A stretch of DNA of 64,000 nt from Tenodera sinensis (lineage: Eukaryota; Arthropoda; Insecta; Mantodea; Mantidae): the NCBI GenBank assembly GCA_030765045.1, contig CM060965.1, positions 151,309,374-151,373,373 of the forward strand, written 5' to 3'. Below are positions 45,401 through 58,766 of this stretch, piece after piece; within the stretch, counting starts at the first letter, position 1, and each line of letters starts with the position of its first letter. The notes beneath the pieces are model-generated. The model was given only the letters and a program-made list of their open reading frames with translations. It was not told where the DNA came from and did no database searches. A program made the translations under genes and the position numbers.

Positions 45401-48400
45401 TACCTACCTACCTTCCTTCCTACCTACCTACCTGCCTACCTTCCTACCTACCTACCTACCTTCCTACCTACCTACCTACCTACCTACCTACCTACCTTCC
45501 TACCTACCTACCTACCTACCTTCCTTCCTACCTACCTACCTGCCTTCATTCCTTCCTACCTACCTACCTACCTACCTACCTTCCTTCCTACCTACCTACC
45601 TGCCTACCTTCCTACCTACCTACCTTCCTACCTACCTACCTACCTACCTACCTACCTACCTACCTTCCTACCTACCTACCTACCTACCTTCCTTCCTACC
45701 TACCTACCTGCCTTCATTCCTTCCTACCTACCTACCTACCTACCTACCTACCTTCCTTCCTACCTACCTGCCTACCTTCCTACCTACCTACCTACCTTCC
45801 TACCTACCTACCTACCTACCTACCTACCTACCTTCATTCCTTCCTTCCTTCCTACCTACCTACCTACCTACCTACCTACCTTCATTCCTTCCTTCCTTCC
45901 TACCTACCTACCTTCCTTCCTACCTACCTTCCTACCTACCTACCTGCCTTCATTCCTTCCTACCTACCTACCTACCTACCTACCTACCTTCCTTCCTACC
46001 TACCTACCTACCTACCTACCTTCCTACCTACCTACCTACCTCCTTCCTACCTACCTACCTACCTACCTACCTACCTACCTTCCTTCCTACCTACCTACCT
46101 ACCTACCTACCTACCTACCTTCCTTCCTACCTACCTACCTACCTACCTACCTTCCTACCTACCTACCTACCTACCTTCCTTCCTACCTACCTACCTACCT
46201 ACCTACCTACCTACCTTCCTTCCTACCTACCTACCTACCTACCTACCTACCTACCTTCCTTCCTACCTACCTACCTACCTACCTACCTTCCTACCTACCT
46301 ACCTACCTACCTACCTTCCTTCCTACCTACCTTCCTTCCTACCTACCTTCCTTCCTACCTACCTTCCTTCCTACCTACCTACCTGCCTTCCTACCTTCCT
46401 TCCTTCCTACCTTCCTTCCTTCCTTCCTACCTACCTTCCTTCCTACCTACCTACCTACCTGCCTTCCTACCTACCTACCTACCTACCTTCCTACCTTCCT
46501 TCCTACCTACCTTCCTACCTACCTACCTACCTGCCTTCCTACCTTCCTTCCTACCTACCTTCCTTCCTACCTACCTTCCTACCTACCTACCTACCTTCCT
46601 TCCTTCCTACCTACCTTCCTACCTACCTACCTACCTGCCTTCCTACCTACCTACCTACCTACCTTCCTACCTTCCTTCCTACCTACCTTCCTTCCTACCT
46701 ACCTTCCTACCTACCTACCTTCCTTCCTACCTACCTTCCTACCTACCTTCATTCCTACCTACCTTCCTACCTACCTTCATTCCTTCCTACCTACCTTCCT
46801 TCCTACCTACCTTCCTTCCTACCTACCTTCCTACCTACCTACCTTCCTTCCTACCTACCTTCCTTCCTACCTTCCTTCCTACCTACCTTCCTTCCTACCT
46901 ACCTTCCTACCTACCTACCTACCTTCCTTCCTTCCTACCTACCTTCCTACCTACCTACCTACCTGCCTTCCTACCTACCTACCTACCTTCCTACCTTCCT
47001 TCCTACCTACCTTCCTTCCTACCTACCTTCCTACCTACCTACCTTCCTTCCTACCTACCTTCCTACCTACCTTCATTCCTACCTACCTTCCTTCCTACCT
47101 ACCTTCCTACCTACCTACCTTCCTTCCTACCTACCTTCCTACCTACCTTCATTCCTTCCTACCTACCTTCCTTCCTACCTACCTACCTTCCTACCTACCT
47201 ACCTTCCTTCCTTCCTACCTACCTTCCTACCTACCTACCTGCCTTCCTACCTACCTACCTACCTACCTTCCTACCTTCCTTCCTACCTACCTTCCTTCCT
47301 ACCTACCTTCCTACCTACCTACCTTCCTTCCTACCTACCTTCCTACCTACCTTCCTTCCTACCTACCTTCCTTCCTACCTACCTTCCTTCCTACCTACCT
47401 TCCTTCCTACCTACCTACCTTCCTTCCTTCCTACCTACCTTCCTACCTACCTTCCTTCCTACCTACCTTCCTTCCTTCCTACCTACCTACCTTCCTTCCT
47501 ACCTACCTTCCTACCTACCTTCCTTCCTACCTACCTTCCTACCTACCTACCTACCTTCCTTCCTTCCTACCTACCTTCCTTCCTACCTACCTTCCTTCCT
47601 TCCTACCTACCTTCCTACCTACCTTCCTTCCTACCTACCTTCCTTCCTTCCTACCTACCTACCTTCCTTCCTACCTACCTTCCTACCTACCTTCCTTCCT
47701 ACCTACCTTCCTACCTACCTACCTACCTTCCTTCCTACCTACCTACCTTCCTTCCTACCTACCTTCCTTCCTACCTACCTTCCTACCTACCTACCTACCT
47801 TCCTTCCTACCTACCTACCTTCCTTCCTTCCTTCCTACCTACCTTCCTTCCTACCTACCTTCCTACCTACCTACCTACCTTCCTTCCTTCCTACCTACCT
47901 TCCTACCTACCTACCTTCCTACCTTTCTTCCTACCTACCTTCCTTCCTACCTACCTTCCTACCTTTCTTCCTACCTACCTTCCTACCTACCTACCTTCCT
48001 TCCTACCTACCTTCCTACCTACCTTCATTCCTACCTACCTTCCTTCCTACCTACCTACCTTCCTACCTACCTACCTTCCTTCCTACCTACCTTCCTACCT
48101 ACCTTCATTCCTACCTACCTTCCTTCCTACCTACCTACCTTCCTACCTACCTACCTTCCTTCCTACCTACCTTCCTACCTACCTTCATTCCTTCCTACCT
48201 ACCTTCCTTCCTACCTACCTTCCTACCTACCTACCTACCTTCCTTCCTTCCTACCTACCTTCATTCCTTCCTACCTACCTTCCTTCCTACCTACCTTCCT
48301 TCCTACCTACCTTCCTACCTACCTACCTTCCTTCCTACCTACCTTCCTACCTACCTGCCTACCTACCTTCCTTCCTACCTACCTTCCTACCTACCTACCT

Positions 48401-51400
48401 ACCTACCTACCTTCCTACCTACCTTCCTTCCTACCTACCTACCTACCTACTACCTACCTTCCTACCTACCTTCCTACCTACCTTCCTTCCTACCTACCTT
48501 CCTACCTACCTACCTACCTACCTACCTACCTTCCTTCCTACCTACCTACCTACCTACCTACCTTCCTACCTACCTTCCTACCTACCTTCCTTCCTACCTA
48601 CATTCCTTCCTACCTACCTTCCTTCCTACCTACCTTCCTACCTACCTTCATTCCTTCCTACCTACCTTCCTTCCTACCTTCCTTCCTACCTACCTTCCTA
48701 CCTGCCTTCCTACCTTCTTCCTACTGCCTTCCTTCCTACCTACCTACCTACCTACCTTCCTTCCTACCTACCTACCTACCTACCTTCATTCCTTCCTACC
48801 TACCTTCCTACCTACCTACCTTCCTACCTACCTACCTACCTGCCTTCCTACCTTCCTTCCTACCTACCTGCCTACCTACCTTCCCACCTACCTACCTGCC
48901 TTCCTACCTACCTACCTACTCTACCTTCCTACCTACCTACCTACCTTCGTACCTACCTTCCTACCTACCTACCTCCTTCCTTCCTACCTACCTACCTACC
49001 TCCTACCTACCTTCCTACCTACCTACCTACCTGCCTTCCTACCTTCCTTCCTTCCTACCTTCCTTCCTTCCTTCCTACCTTCCTTCCTACCTACCTTCCT
49101 TCCTACCTACCTTCCTACCTACCTTCCTACCTACCTACCTACCTGCCTTCCTACCTTCCTTCCTTCCTACCTTCCTTCCTACCTACCTACCTTCCTACCT
49201 ACCTACCTTCCTACCTACCTTCCTTCCTACCTACCTTCCTTCCTACCTACCGTCCTTCCTACCTACCTACCTTCCTACCTACCTTCCTTCCTACCTACCT
49301 ACCTTCCTACCTACCTACCTTCCTACCTACCTTCCTACCTACCCTACCTACCTTCCTACCTACCTACCTACCTACCTACCTACCTTCCTACCTACCTTCA
49401 TTCCTTCCTACTTACCTTCCTTCCTACCTACCTTCCTTCCTACCTACCTTCCTACCTACCTACCTACCTACCTACCTACCTTCCTACCTACCTTCATTCC
49501 TTCCTACTTACCTTCCTTCCTACCTACCTTCCTTCCTACCTACCTTCCTACCTACCTACCTTCCTTCCTACCTACCTTCCTTCCTACCTTCCTTCCTTCC
49601 TACCTTCCTTCCTACCTTCCTTCCTACCTTCCTTGCTTCCTACCTTCCTTCCTTCCTTCCTACCTTCCTTCCTTCCTACCTACCTTCCTTCCTACCTACC
49701 TTCCTACCTACCTACCTACCTACCTACCTTCCTTCCTACCTACCTACCTACCTACCTACCTACCTACCTTCCTACCTACCTACCTACCTACCTTCCTACC
49801 TTCCTTTCTACCTACCTTCCTTCCTACCCTACCTACCTACCTACCTTCCTACCTACCTACCTACCTACCTACCTACCTTCCTACCTACCTTCCTACCTAC
49901 CTACCTACCTGCCTTCCTACCATCCTTCCTTCCTACCTTCCTTCCTTCCTTCCTACCTTCCTTCCTACCTTCCTTCCTACCTACCTTCCTTCCTACCTAC
50001 CTACCTACCTACCTACCTACCTTCCTACCTACCTTCCTACCTATCTACCTAACCTACCTACCTTCCTTCCTACCTACCTACCTACCTACCTTCCTACCTA
50101 CCTTCCCTACCTACCTACCTACCTGCCTTCCTACCTTCCTTCCTTCCTACCTTCCTTCCTTCCTTCCTACCTTCCTTCCTACCTTCCTTCCTACCTACCT
50201 TCCTTCCTACCTACCTTCCTACCTACCTACCTTCCTTCCTACCTACCTTCCTTCCTTCCTACCTACCTACCTTCCTTTCTACCTACCTTCCTACCTACCT
50301 ACCTACCTGCCTTCCTACCTACCTTCCTTCCTTCCTACCTACCTACCTTCCTTCCTACCTTCCTTCCTTCCTACCTACCTACCTACCTACCTTCATTCCT
50401 TCCTTCCTTCCTACCTATCTACCTGCCTTCCTACCTACCTTCCTACCTACCTTCCTTCCTTCCTACCTACCTACCTACCTTCCTACCTTCATTCCTTCCT
50501 TCCTTCCTACCTACCTACCTACCTACCTACCTTCCTACCTACCTTCCTTCCTTCCTACCTACCTTCCTACCTTCATTCCTTCCTTCCTTCCTACCTATCT
50601 ACCTGCCTTCCTACCTACCTTCCTACCTACCTTCCTTCCTTCCTTCCTTCCTACCTACCTACCTACCTACCTACCTTCATTCCTTCCTTCCTTCCTACCT
50701 ATCTACCTGCCTTCCTACCTGCCTTCCTACCTACCTTCCTTCCTACCTTCCTTCCTTCCTACCTACCTACCTACCTACCTACCTACCTTCATTCCTTCCT
50801 TCCTTCCTACCTATCTACCTGCCTTCCTACCTACCTTCCTACCTACCTTCCTTCCTTCCTACCTACCTACCTACCTACCTTCCTACCTTCCTTCCTTCCT
50901 TCCTTCCTACCTACCTACCTACCTACCTTCATTCCTTCCTTCCTTCCTACCTACCTACCTTCCTTCCTTCCTACCTACCTACCTACCTTCCTACCTTCAT
51001 TCCTTCCTTCCTTCCTACCTACCTACCTACCTACCTTCATTCCTTCCTTCCTTCCTACCTATCTACCTGCCTTCCTACCTGCCTTCCTACCTACCTTCCT
51101 TCCTTCCTACCTACCTACCTACCTTCCTTCCTACCTTCCTTCCTTCCTACCTACCTACCTACCTTCATTCCTTCCTTCCTTCCTACCTATCTACCTGCCT
51201 TCCTACCTACCTTCCTTCCTTCCTTCCTACCTACCTACCTTCCTTCCTACCTACCTTCCTACCTACCTACCTACCTGCCTTCCTACCTTCCTTCCTACCT
51301 ACCTTCCTTCCTACCTACCTACCTACCTACCTTCCTTCCTACCTACCTACCTACCTACCTTCCTACCTACCTTCCTACCTACCTACCTGCCTTCCTACCT

Positions 51401-54077
51401 ACCTGCCTTCCTACCTTCCTTCCTACCTACCTTCCTACCTACCTACCTGCCTTCCTACCTTCCTTCCTACCTACCTTCCTTCCTACCTACCTTCCTACCT
51501 TCCTTCCTACCTACCTTCCTACCTACCTACCTACCTTCCTTCCTACCTACCTACCTACCTACCTTCCTACCTACCTACCTACCTGCCTTCCTACCTTCCT
51601 TCCTTCCTACCTTCCTTCCTTCCTTCCTACCTTCCTTCCTTCCTACCTACCTTCCTTCCTACCTACCTTCCTACCTACCTACCTACCTGCCTTCCTACCT
51701 TCCTTCCTTCCTACCTTCCTTCCTTCCTTCCTACCTTCCTTCCTTCCTACCTACCTACCTTCCTACCTACCTTCCTACCTACCTACCTACCTGCCTTCCT
51801 ACCTTCCTTCCTACCTACCTTCCTTCCTACCTACCTACCTACCTACCTGCCTTCCTACCTTCCTTCCTACCTACCTTCCTTCCTACCTACCTACCTACCT
51901 TCATTCCTTCCATCCTTCCTACCTACCTACCTTCCTTCCTACCTACCTTCCTTCCTACCTACCTACCTACCTACCTTCATTCCTTCCTTCCTTCCTACCT
52001 ACCTACCTTCCTTCCTACCTACCTTCCTACCTACCTACCTACCTACCTTCCTACCTTCCTTCCTACCTACCTTCATTCCTTCCTTCCTTCCTACCTACCT
52101 ACCTACCTTCCTTCCTACCTACCTACCTTCCTTCCTACCTACCTTCATTCCTTCCTTCCTTCCTACCTACCTACCTACCTACCTGCCTTCCTACCTTCCT
52201 TCCTACCTACCTACCTACCTTCATTCCTTCCTTCCTATCTACCTTCCTACCTACCTACCTACCTGCCTTCCTACCTTCCTTCCTACCTACCTACCTACCT
52301 ACCTACCTTCCTTCCTACCTACCTTCATTCCTTCCTTCCTTCCTACCTTCCTTCCTACCTACCTTCCTTCCTACCTACCTACCTACCTACCTTCCTACCT
52401 ACCTTCCTACCTACCTACCTACCTGCCTTCCTACCTTCCTTCCTACCTACCTTCCTTCCTTCCTACCTTCCTTCCTTCCTACCTTCCTTCCTTCCTTCCT
52501 ACCTACCTACCTACCTACCTACCTACCTACCTACCTTCCTACCTACCTTCCTACCTACCTACCTACCTGCCTTCCTACCTTCCTTCCTACCTACCTTCCT
52601 TCCTACCTACCTTCCTACCTACCTACCTACCTGCCTTCCTACCTTCCTTCCTTCCTACCTTCCTTCCTTCCTACCTTCCTTCCTTCCTACCTACCTACCT
52701 TTCTACCTACCTTCCTACCTACCTACCTACCTGCCTTCCTACCTTCCTTCCTACCTACCTTCCTTCCTACCTACCTTCCTACCTACCTTCCTTCCTTCCT
52801 ACCTACCTTCCTACCTACCTACCTACCTGCCTTCCTACCTTCCTTCCTACCTACCTTCCTTCCTACCTACCTTCCTACCTACCTACCTACCTTCCTTCCT
52901 TCCTACCTACCTTCCTACCTACCTACCTTCCTTCCTTCCTACCTACCTACCTACCTACCTACCTACCTACCTTCCTACCTTCCTTCCTACCTACCTTCCT
53001 ACCTACCTACCTGCCTTCCTACCTTCCTTCCTACCTACCTTCCTTCCTACCTACCTTCCTACCTACCTACCTTCCTTCCTTCCTACCTACCTTCCTACCT
53101 ACCTACCTACCTGCCTTCCTACCTACCTACCTACCTACCTTCCTACCTTCCTTCCTACCTACCTTCCTTCCTACCTACCTTCCTACCTACCTACCTTCCT
53201 TCCTACCTACCTACCTACCTTCATTCCTTCCTACCTACCTTCCTTCCTACCTACCTTCCTACCTACCTACCTACCTGCCTTCCTACCTTCCTTCCTACCT
53301 ACCTTCCTTCCTACCTACCTACCTACCTTCCTTCCTACCTACCTACCTACCTACCTTCCTACCTACCTTCCTTCCTACCTACCTACCTACCTTCCTTCCT
53401 ACCTACCTACCTACCTACCTTCCTACCTACCTTCCTACCTACCTACCTACCTGCCTTCCTACCTTCGTTCCTACCTACCTTCCTTCCTACCTACCTACCT
53501 ACCTTCCTTCCTACCTACCTACCTACCTACCTTCCTACCTACCTTCCTACCTACCTACCTACCTGCCTTCCTACCTTCCTTCCTACCTACCTTCCTTCCT
53601 ACCTACCTACCTACCTTCCTTCCTACCTACCTACCTTCATTCCTTCCTTCCTTCCTACCTACCTACCTTCCTTCCTACCTACCTTCCTACCTACCTACCT
53701 ACCTACCTTCCTACCTACCTACCTACCTTCATTCCTTCCTTCCTTCCTACCTACCTACCTTCCTTCCTACCTACCTTCCTACCTACCTACCTACCTATCT
53801 TCCTACCTTCCTTCCTACCTACCTTCATTCCTTCCTTCCTTCCTACCTACCTACCTACCTACCTTCCTTCCTACCTACCTACCTACCTACCTTCCTACCT
53901 ACCTACCTACCTACCTTCATTCCTTCCTTCCTTCCTACCTATCTACCTGCCTTCCTACCTAAGTACCTATCTGCCTGCCTACTGCATTCGTACCTACGCA
54001 CCTACCTACCCATCTAACCGCCTACCCGCCCACACGTCCATACGTTCACACACCCATACGCCCACACGCCTACAAGC

Positions 54078-54120
<43 letters not shown>
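42402..54120. repeat. giant CTTC/CTAC tetranucleotide array, 11.7 kb
   Basis: Roughly 2,900 tetramers, almost free of G on the plus strand. The zones are as follows. 42402-42590 is a graded start from CA through CTAC/CTGC/CTAT. 42591-43700 is nearly pure CTTC with CTTT. 43701-46330 is CTAC/CTTC with TTCATTCC markers. 46331-50100 is alternating CTAC and CTTC blocks with CTGC markers. 50100-53960 has both CATT and CTGC/CTAT markers. 53961-54120 grades back through CCCAC to pure CA. None of the tetramers can form a stop codon, so all three plus frames stay open (2,554, 3,728 and 3,717 codons of LPSF/LPTY/LPSY repeats). These are not genes. Confidence 0.97.
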
Positions 54121-54125
<5 letters not shown>

Positions 54126-54215
54126 CTTAAAAATGGATTAAGGGGACTGCAAAACGTGTATTTTCAGTTATGTCTCGATACTTAGTGGAGAAAGAAAAAG
54201 TAAAAGTAATAGTGT
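54121..54215 (+). mobile_element. MIME-like element, copy G, right arm
   Basis: AAAAATGGATTAAGGGGACT, GCAAAACGTGTATTTTCAGT, TATGTCTCGATACTTAG and GAGAAAGAAAAAGTAAAAG correspond, with mutations, to the right-arm words GGGGACCTCAAAACATATTT, TGAAATCTCGACATCG and AGAGAAAGTAAAAG of other copies. This places both array ends inside one element. Confidence 0.7.
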
Positions 54216-57174
54216 TTAAAAGTTATTTCACGCTGTTGTTTTTTCCGGTACCTGTTCTGTTTAGAGCGAGATTTAACTGACAGTGTCCATATGGAGCATG
54301 CTTATTTGATAGGTAGTTGTAGCAATGTTAAATATCTGTAACAAGGGATACAAAAGCCATCTCTGACGTAAACAAGCTTTGGGAGCATATTACATATCAA
54401 TTAACGTAAATTAATGTTGCAGGTGACTTGATAAAATCCACTTTGTCATGCGTAAACATGTACAATCGAGTACTTGGAGAATCGTATTGATATAATGTGC
54501 AGTAGTTTATATTGGTAAGGAATATCTATACCGCCTCTGTCACTCCAGTCCCCACTACTTACCTACTGGTTCTAACTCCATTCAATGACTGTTTTAGTCC
54601 CCCCCCCCCCTCTTTCCTTCACTCCTGAGGCTGAAATACCCCTGTGCTCATGTGTTAATGTGTGGTTTTTGACATGAAACTAATACGAAATATATTCATC
54701 CAAAGCTAACGTGGACCTACTAGCAAAGCATGTCTTCCAGCCACTCAGGTGAAGAGTTTCAGTGCTCTTTCCCTTTCGCCGCTCAACTAGACCTGAGCTA
54801 TGCTCATACACTGATAGCCGTTGTCGAATGATAACAGATTAGCTTCACCCAGGTGTGAAATAGATGATAAGGAGATGCTGCCAACATTAGATAAAGAAAA
54901 CCACTATAGGAAGCCAAAAGCATCAACACATTTCCGTGTATTCGACTGGACCATTCTGATTAATGCGAGTACTTCGTAGTTAATGATAGAAATTATATTT
55001 TGCTTTTTAAACAGATTTACAGAACATATTACGTATATTTCATCACAAAAAAGCACGCAGTTTTTTATTGAACAAGGCTCAAACTTCGGTGGTTAGAGAA
55101 AGAGGGCAGATTATAATCGTATCAAAAGAAATCCAAGCTTAGGAGTGATGTGTAAACGAGACAATGTTATACAATTATCGACAACTTTAATAACATCAAA
55201 ATAACCAGAGGGAACAACGACGTATAAGTAATTACAAAAGTTAAACAACATATTATATATTACATTACTACACGAGTGTGAGCAATATAATATAGTGTTT
55301 TTAAGCCAATCATTTTAGTTTATGTCTAGCAACATATCCCATTACCAAATGTGCAATTCTGTAATGGTGTATAAACCTTTACAGCGAACTCCTGAATATT
55401 CATTACAATTACGCATTAATAGCAAATATTGGCACTAATTACCAGAAGTAAAATTTACATGTGATTCACGTAACATGAGTTCCTCTACAATTTTACTCTA
55501 TAGTGCATGATTGCATAGATAAAAATTTGATTTACCAAATTTTCAATGCCCATGTGTTACTACTCCTTTAGCCTTTAGTTCTAGGATTAGCATAGAGGGA
55601 TAGAGCTTCAAAAACTGCTTCTTGCTAAAATGTGTCCAGGTGATATCACAAGGTGATATTAAATTATTGGATTTCGGCGTGTCTGTAGAAATAAATTCAT
55701 GAACATACACTTAGCAAGAGCAAAACTTTCACGTGTGTATAGAGCGGAAGGTCAGGAGTGTTGATAGTAAAAGCTACCTGAAGATAGGGTTGCGGTCAAG
55801 TCGCAATCCGCATGAGAGAAAAAGACTCTAGAGATTGAATCAGCAGCTGAGTGTGAAAGCTGTAAACATTGTAGAGAACCATTCTATCGATTTGGAGTTG
55901 CAGTATTGTTATGTATAGCTTGGGAACATTTTAAATATATTGTAGTAAAGTTTTATTACTCACTTCCATTTGGCTGCAGCTGGTAAATATGAAGATGCTT
56001 GGGCCTCAGTACTCCTAACACCTTTTATTTACAACTTTTGGAAGTAGTTTTATTTTGTATTGATGTTCATCTCTGGATTTTGCCGCGATTCGTTTTATAA
56101 GGGTGCTGGTGACCTAGTAGTTGAGGACCCTTAACTGCGCATAACTCTATCTTCCAATCTGTTAAAACAATGATTAGTAGAGACAGGCAAATTATGAAGA
56201 AAAATTTCGCAAGATACCAACTTTTTTACTATTATATGAAATATATATATTAAAGCCAAAACATTCTATACTTTAAGGATTTGGGGCAGCTTCAGTTCAC
56301 TTTTTTTAAAGGGCTTTTAGATTTTTTGCCATATTTAATAATAAAGTAATGAATGAAATGCCTACTTTGGTACAGACGTGGTGTTACCGTCAAGTGCAAA
56401 TATCTTGCCTATCCCTGGAAAGGAAGAATGTGCGAGTGCTACACTTCTTCTCTTCCCAATTCATTTTCTATTAGTCTTTTAAAGATACAAAAAGCTACTC
56501 AAAAACGTTTTCGTTGTAATAATCAAAATCTCCTTGTGATTTAAAGTCTGACATCCATAGTGCATAGACGGCTATAATTTAAAAAAAGGAAAGAAATTGC
56601 ATAAGACAATCATATATGAAAACAAATTAAATGCTGTTGCTGAATTTAACTTTAATCCACGATGATTACGACAGTGATGATGACACGATAACCTAAAAGA
56701 AGAGGGAAACTAGATTTAAGATAAGGATTCAAGTTTGTATGTACTAAATAATTAGGTGCATTGTACGTATTTGGCATACAGGAGAATACATAATTCATAT
56801 AGTATATAAAATGTCAAGAAACTGTAATAATGCCTTGTGATGTTTGGGGAAGCAAAGTTCAGCATTTTTAAATTGTGTATTAAACTTTTTCTCAGGCATT
56901 AATAACTGCCTAGATAGGCAGTGCATGTAATGTCAAACTCTATCACGATAATACACATAAATGCAATGATAAATCGATTATAAAGGAAAGTGTAAGTCAA
57001 AGATCGATGTGTTTCATTCGCATGAATTCCTCTATCCACTATCGGTTACTTTTGTACAGGTCTAAACATCATTCTTTCGAAAGTTTATTTTTCATGTTGC
57101 TTGAAATAAGCATTTACAAAAATAGTTTCATAGTTTCATTACATGGAAAAGGTTGAACGAGACTGAAAAATTTA
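54216..57174. other. 3-kb AT-rich stretch without recognisable genes
   Basis: It contains a run of about 11 C at 54599-54610 and no ORF above 63 codons. I see no transposon domain or repeat shared with the rest of the window. Confidence 0.45.
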
Positions 57175-57177
57175 ATG

Positions 57178-57290
57178 CCTTAGCCATGATTCAAACCACG
57201 GATCGTCCGGTCTCCATCCGGCCGCCATAACCACTGAGCTACCATGGCCAACGTGCCGACATGACGCTCGCATTTATCCGGTAAACCACA
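57178..57290 (-). mobile_element. tRNA-like SINE head fragment
   Basis: Minus strand: TTGGCCATGGTAGCTCAGTG and GTGGTTTGAATCATGGC, tRNA-like A and B boxes with an imperfect acceptor stem. No body shared with the other families. Confidence 0.45.
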
Positions 57291-58498
57291 CAAGGAGATC
57301 TTAAATACATATGAGATAATATACCTTAATGGTGACTTACCATATTGTAAGTCCCGGGCTTCTAGTTTAACAGCTATAAGCTGAAAACAGGTATAGATTA
57401 GCCCCAATAGTTAACATTTCTACATGACAAAATGTGTTTAAATTTCCAAGTTTCCAAATTATTTTAACGTTAACGATTCTTTAGATTGCCACTCTGTTCT
57501 GTTCTTCATGCAGGCATATCTTGTTGTGCATATACGTCTCTTGTTACTCTTCTACTTTTCCTTTTTCTTACTGTGCTTCTTGTTCTTCTACTTCTAGTTT
57601 GTTCTGGACATTGCTTTTTTTCCCCGCATTTTACCGCACATTTTCCTTTGTACTGCGTCCTGTACTTTCGCTACCCACATGTCTTGCAATGCTCTTTGTC
57701 ACCGCCCTACATGTAATTTCCAGAGCACTGTTCCCTCTCATTGCTACTTTAGCACTCTGATTGCAAAAACACATTTAAAATGAACTCCCCTCTTGCTCTT
57801 ACACAGGACAATTGAGGAAGAGAAGAGCTTTCCAAGCGACAAACCGAAGTGTTTGTGTTGAGGAAGCAATTTGTAGGCAAGAGAGACATTGTTTCTCTGC
57901 GGATAGGGGAATCACCTTGCCTTCATGGTCTGCTGCCCTGCCCAGCGAAGCGAGTCTTCGGCATGGATGCTTCTGCTAATAGCCTCACTCCTGTCAAGCT
58001 AGAAAGAATTGCATCTATTTTTACAGTTATGACGTCCTAAAGGTGGCAAAATGGTCTCACAAATTTAGTATACTAGAGCTGTTCGGAAGCATTAAGTTAT
58101 AAGGTTTAATGTCGGGTGCGGAGAGCTCTGCATTCAGAACATATGCAGAATGTGGATGCGGAATCTGCTCAGACCTGGCAAAGCGACCTTGGTTGCCAGA
58201 GTGCTGCATTCGCTTGTTATCTGTTTACCAGAACAGTGAAAAACTAGTAACTCGGCAGTAATGCAACATAAATGGATGGTCACTCGCGCCTACCAATGTA
58301 TGACACGTTGCGGTCCTGAAGATATGAGTGTACATGTACTGCCTCGCCGTGTATGTGCGATAAGTTCACGTAAAAACTCGGCAGTTTCACATTCTTTCTG
58401 ATACGCCTCGTGGGTTTGTCACTTTGTGCGCACTTACAAGGGTCTTAAACAGGAATAATGTCTTAGCTTCATTCCATGGATATACTGGATCAAATTGT
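57291..58498. other. no recognisable feature
   Basis: T/C-rich patch at 57525-57620, otherwise unique DNA. Confidence 0.4.
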
Positions 58499-58510
58499 AG
58501 GATATGTTGA

Positions 58511-58754
58511 TGGCAGCGCCGTAGCCGAGTGGTTAGACTATTCGCTTCTCACCAAAGCGGCCCGAGTTCGACCCCAGGCAACCGCCTGTGCGAATTGTGG
58601 CGGACGAAGCGGCTCTGGGACGGGTTTCCTCAGGGTTCTCCGGTTTCCCACGCCATCTCATTCCACTGGTGCTCCATTCTCATTCCGTGTATCATCAGTA
58701 TCACCACCTGCGGTGCCGTATGTAGTAAAAGTGGGCGTTAAACACTGCAAAAAA
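58511..58754 (+). mobile_element. SINE family 1 copy
   Basis: A perfect 12-bp TSD, AGGATATGTTGA, at 58499-58510 and 58755-58766. The head is GCGCCGTAGCCGAGTGGTTA; the body shares GACGGGTTTCCTCAGGGTTC, CATTCCACTGGTGCTCC and GGGCGTTAAACACTGC with the 4.2-kb and 14.2-kb copies. The tail is an A-run. Confidence 0.95.
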
Positions 58755-58766
58755 AGGATATGTTGA

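Noticed and set aside
43701..54000. The CCTA-containing array as telomeric or subtelomeric repeat.
   Set aside because: The usual insect telomere is a pentamer (TTAGG); here the unit is a tetramer mixed with CTTC, bounded by an interspersed element on both sides.
42388..54017. Three plus-strand ORFs of 2,554, 3,728 and 3,717 codons that could be read as giant Leu/Pro-rich repeat proteins.
   Set aside because: They overlap in all three frames and consist only of tetranucleotide repeats that cannot form stops. There is no unique domain, splice structure or start context.
57486..57760. Leu/Phe-rich ORFs in two frames resembling membrane proteins.
   Set aside because: They come from a T/C-rich patch, overlap in different frames and lack any conserved motif.
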